25,393 nucleotides of DNA from CAIMZW01 sp037133095 (GTDB taxonomy: Bacteria > Actinomycetota > Actinomycetes > Nanopelagicales > Nanopelagicaceae), in NCBI GenBank assembly GCA_037133095.1, contig JBAXOT010000026.1, positions 1 to 25,393 on the forward strand, given 5' to 3'. Under the pieces are notes generated by a model that made no database searches, was not told the origin of the DNA, and worked only from the letters and a program-made list of their open reading frames with translations. A program made the position numbers and the translations under genes. Below are positions 14,541 to 21,130 of the stretch, in pieces. Position 1 is the first letter of the stretch, and each line of letters starts with the position of its first letter.

Positions 14541-16046
14541 ATGAACGAGGCTTCTCAAATAGAGCGTCAGATACTGGTGACAGGGGCTTCCGGCTATGTA
14601 GGTGGTCGTCTAGTTCGGCAATTGTTAACAGAAGATTTCCAAGTTCGCGTCTTTGTTCGAGATCCACTAAAAATTTCTGGTCAACCTTGGTTTTCTCAGG
14701 TTGACGTTGCAACGGGAAATGCAAACGATTTTGATTCTGTGGTCTCTGCCCTCAAGGGAGTCCATACTGCTTTCTACTTATTGCATTCAATTAATCTGGG
14801 TTCTAACTTTGATGAACTTGAAGCCACCATGGCCAAGAATTTCGCCCATGCGGCTGAGGTCGCAGGAGTTTCGCAGATTGTTTACCTGGGTGGAATTGCA
14901 AACGATAAGCACATCAGCAAGCATCTTGAATCTCGACTACAAACAGGTGTATCCCTAGCATCTGGTTCGGTTCCAGTTATGGAGTTGCGTGCTGGAATTA
15001 TTATTGGTTCTGGTTCGGCTTCTTTTGAAATGCTGCGACATCTCACTCATCGTCTGCCGATCATGACAACACCAAAATGGGTATCGAATCTCACTCAACC
15101 GATTGCTATTCGCGATGTGCTTTGGTATTTGTCAAAGGCGGCCGCACTCTCAATTCCTGTACGTGGAATTTTTGATATTGGTGGACCCGAGGTCTTGAGC
15201 TATGAAGAAATGATGCAGACCTTTGCCAAATTGTCAGGATTGCGCCGTCGAATCATTATTAAGGTTCCGGTCCTCTCACCGAGGTTGTCGAGCTTGTGGA
15301 TTGGGTTAGTTACTCCTGTTCCCACCAAGTTAGCCCGACCTCTCGTCGGTTCACTTATCAGCGAGGTGGTCGCGGATCCAACTAAAAGCATAACGGCGTT
15401 AATTCCGCCACCTGCGGAAGGTCTCTTGAATTTATCTACCGCGATTGAACTAGCCCTATCGCGTACTCAGGAAAATAAAGTGGAGACACGTTGGTCGGAT
15501 GCCACCGCACCTACGGCCCCTTGGCAGAAAGCCCAAGGCGATCCCGCTTGGTCTGGAGAAACTATTTACCGCGACTACCGGGATGCAATTGTGGAAATTC
15601 CACCCGGTTCAATCTGGAGCGCAATAGAAGAAATTGGCGGCGACACTGGCTGGTATGGCTCAGATTTTCTGTGGTGGGGTCGAGGCGTTCTCGATCGCAT
15701 AGTTGGCGGGGTTGGTTTGCGCCGTGGTCGGCGAGACCCCGTTCATTTGCGTGTGGGAGACAGTCTGGATTTTTGGCGGGTGGAAGCGATTGAACCGAAC
15801 GTACGTTTGCGACTTTACGCGGAAATGGTCTTGCCAGGAAAAGCGTGGTTGGAATTTCGTTTGGAAGCGAGTGAAGTTGAAGGTAGACCCGCCACGAAGA
15901 TCATTCAAGAAGCCACATTTTCACCACGTGGTCTTGGGGGATCGCTCTACTGGAATGTAATTTTGCCCCTTCATTCGATTGTATTTCCTACCATGTTGCG
16001 AAATCTCATTAAGAACGCACGGAGCCGTTCGCAAGCCCGCTCTTAA
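14541..16046 (+). CDS. SDR-type NAD(P)-binding protein fused to DUF2867
   Basis: A 501-aa two-domain protein. Residues ~10-300 are an atypical short-chain dehydrogenase (NmrA/extended type) with TGASGYVGG at 14-22, a strand ending VRVFVRDP, and YLLHS and YLGGI segments. Residues ~340-495 match the style of DUF2867 (GETIYRDYRDAIVEIPP, GWYGSDFLWWGRGVLDRIVGG, GDSLDFWRVE), which has a START-like lipid- or ligand-binding look. The same fusion is common in actinobacteria and proteobacteria. Its substrate is unknown, although DUF2867 hints at a hydrophobic ligand. I chose ATG 14541 over TTG 14520; neither has a ribosome site. It is divergent from the NADH dehydrogenase gene and 16 bp upstream of the decarboxylase gene. 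Confidence 0.83.
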   Translation: MNEASQIERQILVTGASGYVGGRLVRQLLTEDFQVRVFVRDPLKISGQPWFSQVDVATGNANDFDSVVSALKGVHTAFYLLHSINLGSNFDELEATMAKNFAHAAEVAGVSQIVYLGGIANDKHISKHLESRLQTGVSLASGSVPVMELRAGIIIGSGSASFEMLRHLTHRLPIMTTPKWVSNLTQPIAIRDVLWYLSKAAALSIPVRGIFDIGGPEVLSYEEMMQTFAKLSGLRRRIIIKVPVLSPRLSSLWIGLVTPVPTKLARPLVGSLISEVVADPTKSITALIPPPAEGLLNLSTAIELALSRTQENKVETRWSDATAPTAPWQKAQGDPAWSGETIYRDYRDAIVEIPPGSIWSAIEEIGGDTGWYGSDFLWWGRGVLDRIVGGVGLRRGRRDPVHLRVGDSLDFWRVEAIEPNVRLRLYAEMVLPGKAWLEFRLEASEVEGRPATKIIQEATFSPRGLGGSLYWNVILPLHSIVFPTMLRNLIKNARSRSQARS

Positions 16047-16050
16047 CTGG

Positions 16051-16056
16051 CACAAT
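16051..16056 (+). promoter_or_regulatory. putative -10 box for the PLP decarboxylase gene
   Basis: CACAAT (four of six with TATAAT) ends seven bases before GTG 16063, the same placement as the -10-like boxes at 2301 and 19636. No -35 of note is seen. Confidence 0.35.
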
Positions 16057-16062
16057 CACCTC

Positions 16063-17415
16063 GTGCATGAATTCACTGAAGAAGTTGAGTCAATCGCCCA
16101 AGAGATAATGGATTACAGCCTTTATCGATTGAAGAGCGATCCACCTCTTGATGGACCAAAAAGTCCAGAAGAACTTTATGCGCTGGCCGGAAACACAATC
16201 ACCCCCGAAGGTCTTGGTGGACATGCGGCGCTGGAACTATTTAAAGAGGTGTTGGCTAAGGCGTGCATCTCGACTGACCATCCTCGTTATCTGGCATTCA
16301 TTCCATCTGCCCCAAGTGAGTATGCAAACCTTTTTGATTTAGTTGTTGGCGCCAGCGCGCTCTACGGTGGATCGTGGTTAGAAGGGGCCGGTGCGGTATT
16401 CGCAGAAAATCAGGCTTTGCGTTGGATCTCTGACTTGGCAGGGTTGCCACAAAGTGCTGGTGGTGTTTTTGTGCAAGGTGGAACGATCGGCAATCTCTCC
16501 GCATTGGTGGCGGCTCGAAACCACTTTCGAGAAAAGCGCAATGACGTCGCACGGTGGGTTATAGCGGCGAGTTCGGAGGCGCACTCTTCCATCAGAGCAG
16601 CCGCGGATGTTATGGATGTTGAAGTTTTACTCATTGACCCAGATGTGCACGGTTCACTACAAGGTGAGGCATGTGGTCAGGAGATCGATTCTTATCATCG
16701 TGCGCATCCAAACCATCAGGTTTTTGCTTTGGTGGCGACGGCTGGAACCACCAACCTAGGGATTATTGATCACCTCTCTTCCGTCGGTCAGGCGGCCCGG
16801 GAACGCGGTATTTGGTTCCATGTCGATGGCGCCTATGGTTTGGCTGCTCTGTGCGCCCCCAAGGTTCGGCCACTTTTCGCAGGTGTCGAGATGGCCGACA
16901 GCCTCATTGTCGATCCCCATAAGTGGCTCTTCGCGCCATTTGATGCCTGCGCACTTATCTATCGCAATCCGGAAATCGGAAAGAAAGCCCATCTTCAGCA
17001 CGCGGCCTATCTTGATACGCTCGATGACGACGGCGAGTGGAATCCATCCGATTACGCGATTCACCTGACCCGTCGGGCTCGAGGATTACCTTTCTGGTTC
17101 TCGCTCGCCGCTCATGGCACTGATGAATATTCAAGGGCGATGGAGGCAACGATGGAAATGGCTAGATCTGCCGCCCGATTGATCCAAGAACATCCCAATC
17201 TAGAACTCGTTGTGGAACCCATGCTCTCGGTTGTGGCGTTCACCCGCAAAGGCTGGAGCGCCAAGCAATACCAAGAGTGGTCGGACAAGTTGCTGGAGGA
17301 CCAAATCGGCTTTGTGACCCCATCAGCCCATCATGGTCAGCCGATATTGCGCTTTGCGATCGTCAACCCCTGGACCTTGGAAAGTGACCTACAGGAAATT
17401 TTGGCGACTCTCTAG
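16063..17415 (+). CDS. PLP-dependent group II decarboxylase (aromatic amino acid/glutamate decarboxylase family)
   Basis: A 450-aa fold-type I pyridoxal-phosphate enzyme of the group II decarboxylase family. The cofactor lysine is K287 in DPHKWLF, the cofactor-facing Asp is D255 in HVDGAYG, and TAGTTNLG is the preceding conserved segment. The N-terminal HPRYLAFIPSAPSEY and the FVQGGTIGNLSALVAAR region match the substrate and cofactor parts of the family. The family removes the carboxyl group from aromatic amino acids, glutamate, aspartate or related acids, and some members are aldehyde synthases; the exact substrate is open. The GTG start was chosen because CACAAT is well placed for leaderless transcription and because upstream in-frame codons lie inside the previous gene. 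It follows the SDR-DUF2867 gene by 16 bp. Confidence 0.88.
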   Translation: MHEFTEEVESIAQEIMDYSLYRLKSDPPLDGPKSPEELYALAGNTITPEGLGGHAALELFKEVLAKACISTDHPRYLAFIPSAPSEYANLFDLVVGASALYGGSWLEGAGAVFAENQALRWISDLAGLPQSAGGVFVQGGTIGNLSALVAARNHFREKRNDVARWVIAASSEAHSSIRAAADVMDVEVLLIDPDVHGSLQGEACGQEIDSYHRAHPNHQVFALVATAGTTNLGIIDHLSSVGQAARERGIWFHVDGAYGLAALCAPKVRPLFAGVEMADSLIVDPHKWLFAPFDACALIYRNPEIGKKAHLQHAAYLDTLDDDGEWNPSDYAIHLTRRARGLPFWFSLAAHGTDEYSRAMEATMEMARSAARLIQEHPNLELVVEPMLSVVAFTRKGWSAKQYQEWSDKLLEDQIGFVTPSAHHGQPILRFAIVNPWTLESDLQEILATL

Positions 17416-17450
17416 CCCCAAAAAGGCGGTTTTTCGTCGCACCCATCTCC

Positions 17451-17456
17451 TATGCT
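17451..17456 (+). promoter_or_regulatory. putative -10 box for the DUF3263 gene
   Basis: TATGCT fits the actinobacterial TANNNT pattern and ends seven bases before the ATG at 17464. It overlaps the alternative ATG at 17452, which argues for the downstream start. Confidence 0.4.
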
Positions 17457-17463
17457 TGCGGTT

Positions 17464-17757
17464 ATGGATTCGCTCAACCAAACCGCCACTGAACTGGTCA
17501 CTGACCTCCCCTCAGCCAAGCTGACGGACCTTGAACTCCGAATTTTGGATTTTGAGCGTCAATGGTGGCGTTACGCGGGGGCTAAAGAGTCGGCCCTGAA
17601 GGAGCTGTTCAACATGAACCCTCCTGCCTACTATCAGTTGCTCAACAACCTGATCGATCGTGAAGATGCGCTGCTCTTCGCGCCTATGTTGGTCAAGCGC
17701 CTGCGTCGCCTCCGAGAGGCGCGCACTAACGCCCGCTCGACCCATCTTTCGGCCTAA
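17464..17757 (+). CDS. DUF3263 family protein
   Basis: A 97-aa soluble protein of the actinobacteria-specific DUF3263 family. The family core ILDFERQWWRYAGAKESALKELF, with its paired Trp, and PPAYYQLLNNLIDREDAL are clear. The Arg-rich C-terminus (KRLRRLREARTNAR) suggests nucleic-acid contact. The helix-turn-helix-like arrangement has led such proteins to be viewed as possible DNA-binding proteins, but no function is established. ATG 17452 would add four residues; 17464 is preferred because of the -10-like box. It lies directly upstream of the groEL control region, on the same strand. Confidence 0.82.
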   Translation: MDSLNQTATELVTDLPSAKLTDLELRILDFERQWWRYAGAKESALKELFNMNPPAYYQLLNNLIDREDALLFAPMLVKRLRRLREARTNARSTHLSA

Positions 17758-17794
17758 ATCCGCTGTCGCCGTTTTTTACTTCGATTTTTCCCAG

Positions 17795-17827
17795 ATTTAG
17801 TCCAGTTTTAGTCCAGTTTTATTCCGG
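17795..17827. repeat. three 11-bp direct repeats upstream of groEL
   Basis: Units close to TTTTAGTCCAG lie at 17795-17805, 17806-17816 and 17817-17827; the last is degenerate. The 11-bp period places them on about the same helix face. They end 17 bp before the groEL -35 box, where an activator or repressor could act. Confidence 0.7.
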
Positions 17828-17844
17828 TTCTCCCAAGTCTCAGT

Positions 17845-17874
17845 TTGCCGTCCCTACCTCGCCTGCCCTAGATT
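17845..17874 (+). promoter_or_regulatory. putative groEL promoter
   Basis: TTGCCG (17845-17850) and TAGATT (17869-17874) are separated by 18 bp. The start site would be near 17881, so the CIRCE element would span the first transcribed bases. Confidence 0.5.
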
Positions 17875-17879
17875 TGGCA

Positions 17880-17906
17880 TTAGCACTCACAAGGCGCGAG
17901 TGATAA
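17880..17906. promoter_or_regulatory. CIRCE element (HrcA operator)
   Basis: TTAGCACTC, nine bases, then GAGTGATAA. The first arm is a perfect match to the consensus and the second differs at one base (A instead of C at 17903). It lies 32 bp before groEL. CIRCE is bound by the heat-shock repressor HrcA, so groEL should be derepressed under heat or protein-folding stress. Confidence 0.93.
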
Positions 17907-17938
17907 CTCGCCCACTTGATTGAAGGAGAAATTTAGAT

Positions 17939-19558
17939 ATGGCAAAGATGATTGCGTTTAACGAAGAGGCTCGTCGTGGTCTCGAACGCGGAATGAATGT
18001 ACTTGCAGATGCGGTCAAAGTAACCCTCGGACCTCGTGGTCGTAACGTGGTTCTCGAGAAGAAGTGGGGCGCCCCAACCATCACAAATGATGGCGTCTCT
18101 ATCGCTAAGGAAATCGAACTTGATGATCCTTGGGAAAAAATTGGCGCAGAATTAGTTAAAGAAGTTGCGAAGAAGACAGATGATGTCGCAGGCGATGGAA
18201 CAACCACTGCAACAGTGCTTGCTCAAGCCCTCGTGCGCGAAGGTCTTCGCAACGTAGCCGCTGGGTCGAACCCAATGGTTCTCAAGCGCGGAATTGAAAA
18301 GGCCGTTCAAGCAATCTCTGATGAACTTTCTGCAATGTCCAAGCAGGTTGAAACTAAAGAGCAAATCGCAGCCACCGCTTCGATCTCCGCAGCAGATACC
18401 ACCATCGGTGAAATGATTGCCGAAGCAATGGACAAGGTCGGCAAAGAAGGCGTTATCACTGTAGAAGAGAGCAACACCTTTGGCCTCGAACTCGAGCTCA
18501 CTGAAGGTATGCGCTTTGATAAGGGTTACATCTCTCCTTACTTCACCACTGATTCTGATCGCATGGAAGCCGTTCTGGAAGATCCATACATTCTTATTGC
18601 TAACTCAAAGATTTCCAATATCAAAGACTTGCTTCCCATCTTGGAGAAGGTCATGCAATCAGGAAAGCCACTTGTTATCTTGGCCGAAGATGTTGAAGGT
18701 GAAGCCCTTGCAACTCTCGTTGTCAACAAGATTCGTGGAACTTTCCGCTCTGCAGCCGTCAAGGCACCAGGCTTTGGTGATCGTCGCAAGGCGATGTTGC
18801 AAGATATTGCAATTCTTACCGGCGCCACAGTGATCACCGAAGAAGTTGGCTTGAAGCTTGAAGCCACCACAATGGATCTCCTTGGCCATGCCCGCAAAGT
18901 TGTTATTGCGAAAGAAGAGACCACCATCGTTGAAGGTTCTGGTGATGTGGATCAAATCAAGGGCCGCGTCTCCCAGATTCGTTCTGAAATCGAGAAGAGC
19001 GATTCCGATTACGACCGCGAAAAATTGCAAGAGCGGTTGGCAAAACTTGCTGGCGGCGTTGCTGTTATCAAGGCCGGAGCCGCTACTGAGGTTGAACTCA
19101 AAGAGCGCAAGCACCGCATCGAAGATGCAGTTCGAAACGCAAAAGCAGCAGTTGAAGAGGGAATCGTCGCCGGTGGTGGCGTTGCCCTTCTCCAAGCCGC
19201 AAAGGTTGCCTTCAGTAAGTTGAACCTAACCGGTGAGGAGGCCGTCGGCGCTCGCATTGTTGAACTCGCTATCGAAGCACCGCTCAAGCAAATTGCGATC
19301 AACGCAGGTCTTGAAGGCGGAGTCGTTGTTGAGAAAGTTCGTCATTTGGAGACTGGTTTTGGCCTCAATGCCGCAACCGGAGAATATGTAGACATGATTA
19401 AGGCTGGCATCATCGATCCTGCCAAGGTCACCCGCTCGGCACTTCAAAATGCCGCTTCTATCGCAGCCCTCTTCCTGACCACCGAAGCTGTAATCGCAGA
19501 TAAGCCAGAGAAAAATCCGGCTCCTGCTCAGCAAGGTGGCGGAGATATGGATTTCTAG
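17939..19558 (+). CDS. groEL: 60-kDa chaperonin GroEL
   Basis: A full-length 539-aa chaperonin. Hallmarks include VTLGPRGRNVVLEKKWGAPTITNDGV near the N-terminus, DVAGDGTTTATVLAQ at residues 82-96 in the nucleotide site, and IVAGGGVALLQA in the second equatorial part. The C-terminus ends in GGGDMDF rather than the GGM repeats of E. coli or a His-rich tail, which resembles the housekeeping GroEL2 type of actinobacteria. It forms double seven-membered rings that fold proteins with ATP and GroES. No groES is adjacent; it must be elsewhere, as is common for the second groEL copy in actinobacteria. AAGGAG (17923-17928) precedes the ATG by ten bases, and a CIRCE element controls it. A strong terminator follows. 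Confidence 0.97.
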   Translation: MAKMIAFNEEARRGLERGMNVLADAVKVTLGPRGRNVVLEKKWGAPTITNDGVSIAKEIELDDPWEKIGAELVKEVAKKTDDVAGDGTTTATVLAQALVREGLRNVAAGSNPMVLKRGIEKAVQAISDELSAMSKQVETKEQIAATASISAADTTIGEMIAEAMDKVGKEGVITVEESNTFGLELELTEGMRFDKGYISPYFTTDSDRMEAVLEDPYILIANSKISNIKDLLPILEKVMQSGKPLVILAEDVEGEALATLVVNKIRGTFRSAAVKAPGFGDRRKAMLQDIAILTGATVITEEVGLKLEATTMDLLGHARKVVIAKEETTIVEGSGDVDQIKGRVSQIRSEIEKSDSDYDREKLQERLAKLAGGVAVIKAGAATEVELKERKHRIEDAVRNAKAAVEEGIVAGGGVALLQAAKVAFSKLNLTGEEAVGARIVELAIEAPLKQIAINAGLEGGVVVEKVRHLETGFGLNAATGEYVDMIKAGIIDPAKVTRSALQNAASIAALFLTTEAVIADKPEKNPAPAQQGGGDMDF

Positions 19559-19579
19559 TCCACAACTAGACAATTCTCT

Positions 19580-19631
19580 AAAAGCCCCTCGGCCTTCCAG
19601 CTTTTCACTGGAAATGGTCCGGGGGGTTTTT
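19580..19631 (+). terminator. Rho-independent terminator of groEL
   Basis: AAAAGCCCCTCGGCC (19580-19594) pairs with GGTCCGGGGGGTTTTT (19616-19631) using two G-T pairs and one bulged base. An inner CCAG/CTGG stem closes a CTTTTCA loop, and a run of five T ends the structure. Almost nothing separates it from the -10-like box of the next gene. Confidence 0.85.
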
Positions 19632-19635
19632 GCTT

Positions 19636-19641
19636 TAAGGT
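19636..19641 (+). promoter_or_regulatory. putative -10 box for the DUF3027 gene
   Basis: TAAGGT (TANNNT) ends six bases before ATG 19648, a leaderless geometry. No Shine-Dalgarno at a usable distance competes with this reading. The -35 zone would lie within the groEL terminator stem. Confidence 0.4.
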
Positions 19642-19647
19642 ATCCCT

Positions 19648-20325
19648 ATGAAGATCGCAGACCCGTTTGATGCGCTGGCGCTCGCCCGCGAGGCCGCGAT
19701 TGCCGATGCCAATAGCATCGAATTTGTGGGCGAACTGGTTTCGATAGAGATTGAAGAAGATCGCATCGCTACCTACCTTTTTGAGGCCGCATTGCCAGGT
19801 TATGGCGGCTGGCGTTGGGCCGTTACGGTTGCCAAGCTCGAGGACGATGCACCAGCGACCTTGTGCGACATCGTTTTGCTCCCAGGCCCTACCTCTTTGA
19901 TTGCCCCTGAATGGGTCCCTTACAAGGACCGAATCCTTCCGGGCGATGTGGGTGTTGGAGATATCGTTCCAACTTCCGCCGATGACGAACGCCTAGTTCC
20001 TGGATTTTTGTCACTGCCAGGCGAAGAGGAGCTAGAAGCCGTTCAACTATGGGAGTTGGGCTTGACCCGCGCTCGCACCCTTTCCATTATCGGTCGCGAC
20101 CAGGCGAGCAAGCGCTGGTACGAAGGTGACCGCGGCCCAAATACCCCGCTGGCTCAACTTTCCCCAGCACCGTGCGCTTCCTGCGGTTTCTTTATTCCGA
20201 TTGCCGGATCGCTTCGATCGGCATTCGGAGTCTGTTCTAACGCAATTTCACCGGAGGACGCCCGAGTGGTCTCAGTCGACCATGGCTGTGGCGCTCATTC
20301 GGAGGCCTTAGTCGTTCCTGAGTAA
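19648..20325 (+). CDS. DUF3027 family protein
   Basis: A 225-aa cytoplasmic protein of the actinobacterial DUF3027 family. The first part holds the family segment YGGWRWAVTVAKL (~50-65) and LLPGPTSLIAPEWVPYKDRILPGD (~75-100). The C-terminal ~45 residues contain four cysteines (PCASCGFFIP, then a Cys at FGVCSN and one at HGCGAH) plus His, a zinc-ribbon-like arrangement. The function is unknown; the family nearly always sits beside the long cold-shock protein, as here. The ATG start has no ribosome site. A short hairpin follows the stop codon. Confidence 0.85.
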   Translation: MKIADPFDALALAREAAIADANSIEFVGELVSIEIEEDRIATYLFEAALPGYGGWRWAVTVAKLEDDAPATLCDIVLLPGPTSLIAPEWVPYKDRILPGDVGVGDIVPTSADDERLVPGFLSLPGEEELEAVQLWELGLTRARTLSIIGRDQASKRWYEGDRGPNTPLAQLSPAPCASCGFFIPIAGSLRSAFGVCSNAISPEDARVVSVDHGCGAHSEALVVPE

Positions 20326-20341
20326 GTCACCAGCAATAGCC

Positions 20342-20357
20342 CAGCCTGAAAAGGCTG
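20342..20357 (+). terminator. short GAAA-loop hairpin after the DUF3027 gene
   Basis: CAGCCT (20342-20347) and AGGCTG (20352-20357) form a perfect six-pair stem around a GAAA tetraloop, followed only by ATTT. It is a weak terminator or the start of the long 5' leader of the cold-shock message. The rest of the 123-bp gap up to 20448 shows no gene; TAAACT at 20366 could be a -10 box. Confidence 0.45.
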
Positions 20358-20448
20358 ATTTGAGTTAAACTAATCCTCTGCCCGTTTTCTTCAGCCCCAA
20401 AAGACGGTCTTACCGCACTTTTTCTAGTTTTAAGGAATGGAGTTCACC

Positions 20449-20832
20449 ATGCCAATTGGTCGAGTGAAGTGGTTTAGTCTCGAAAAAGGCTTTGGTTTCA
20501 TCTCCTCCGAAGAAGGCGAAGATGTCTATTTGGCCGCCACCTCTCTACCGGAGGGTGTCACTACGGTAAAGCCGGGTACTAAGTTGGAATTCGGCGTTGC
20601 CGATGGACGTCGTGGGCCACAGGCGCTCTCGGTTCGAATTATCGAAGCTCCGGCTTCTATCGTGGCCAACACCCGGGTCAACCCAGATGATCTAGCCACC
20701 ATGATCGAAGACACCATCAAAATTTTGGACAAGGTCGGAAATGGTCTGCGCCACGGCCGCCATCCCAGTGGTCCGGACGCCGAGCGGTTGGCTAAGGTTT
20801 TGAAGGGCATTGCCTCGCAGTTCGAGGGCTAA
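20449..20832 (+). CDS. long cold-shock-domain protein (CspD-like, actinobacterial type)
   Basis: A 127-aa protein. Residues 1-65 are a cold-shock domain (MPIGRVKWFSLEKGFGFI with the RNP1 motif KGFGFI; the RNP2-like strand EDVYLAA is divergent from the usual VFVH). Residues ~75-127 are a charged helical extension that is conserved in actinobacteria but absent from ordinary 65-70-aa Csp proteins. The domain binds single-stranded RNA or DNA. ATG 20449 is supported by GGAG (20439-20442) at six bases; ATG 20437 would add four residues. The final codons (ASQFEG and stop) lie inside the first copy of a 28-bp tandem repeat that continues past the gene. Confidence 0.87.
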   Translation: MPIGRVKWFSLEKGFGFISSEEGEDVYLAATSLPEGVTTVKPGTKLEFGVADGRRGPQALSVRIIEAPASIVANTRVNPDDLATMIEDTIKILDKVGNGLRHGRHPSGPDAERLAKVLKGIASQFEG

Positions 20833-20889
20833 ATTCGTCGCCTCGCAGTTCGAGGGCTAAATTCCTAGCCTCGCAGTTCGAGGGCTAAA
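20812..20889. repeat. 28-bp tandem repeat (2.8 copies) starting inside the cold-shock gene
   Basis: Copies begin at 20812, 20840 and 20868. The first 25 bases of copies one and two are identical, and the third is identical for its first 22 bases. Copy one holds the last codons and stop of the cold-shock gene; copies two and three are non-coding. Each unit contains CCTCG and CGAGG five bases apart, so each can form a small hairpin. A repeated 3'-UTR structural element or a slippage product is possible. Confidence 0.95.
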
Positions 20890-20896
20890 AATCTCT

Positions 20897-21064
20897 CTAT
20901 TGTCGGGAACGCCTGAAGGTGTAACGAAGCCCTAAGGTGCCAAGTCCGGCACCAGCCACGCAGATCCAGATCGCATTCGCCGATGCCCCAATGGCAAGGC
21001 AAATCACCAAAGCGATGAGCCAAGCAACCACGCCGATCGCGATGACGACGAAGGCGGATTTCAT
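20897..21064 (-). CDS. small DUF2530-like membrane protein
   Basis: A 55-aa protein read on the minus strand from ATG (complement of 21062-21064) to TAG (complement of 20897-20899). It has two hydrophobic segments, FVVIAIGVVAWLIALVICLA and ANAIWICVAGAGLGTLGL, then a basic tail RYTFRRSRQ that should face the cytoplasm. The spacing of Trp residues and the ending LGLRYTFRR resemble the actinobacterial DUF2530 family, whose genes occur in the same neighbourhood as the MFS and cold-shock genes in mycobacteria. No other in-frame start exists before the upstream stop codon. The function is unknown. It is divergent from the MFS gene and convergent with the cold-shock gene. Confidence 0.72.
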   Translation of the reverse strand: MKSAFVVIAIGVVAWLIALVICLAIGASANAIWICVAGAGLGTLGLRYTFRRSRQ

Positions 21065-21130
21065 ACTCGAGCCAGATTCATGAGGTAACCCTAATTGCCG
21101 AGGACTACTCTGACCTAGTGATGGTGTTTA

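Noticed and set aside
18659..19195. Minus-strand open frame opposite groEL (178 codons)
   Set aside because: Antisense shadow of a highly biased gene; composition (Cys/Phe/Asn-rich) and lack of any family signature argue against coding.
17939..19558. Bicistronic groESL operon
   Set aside because: No 90-100-codon groES frame exists upstream or downstream; the CIRCE and ribosome site lead directly into groEL.
20812..20889. 28-bp repeats as a CRISPR remnant
   Set aside because: The unit length equals the period, so there are no spacers. The first copy is coding sequence and no cas gene is present.
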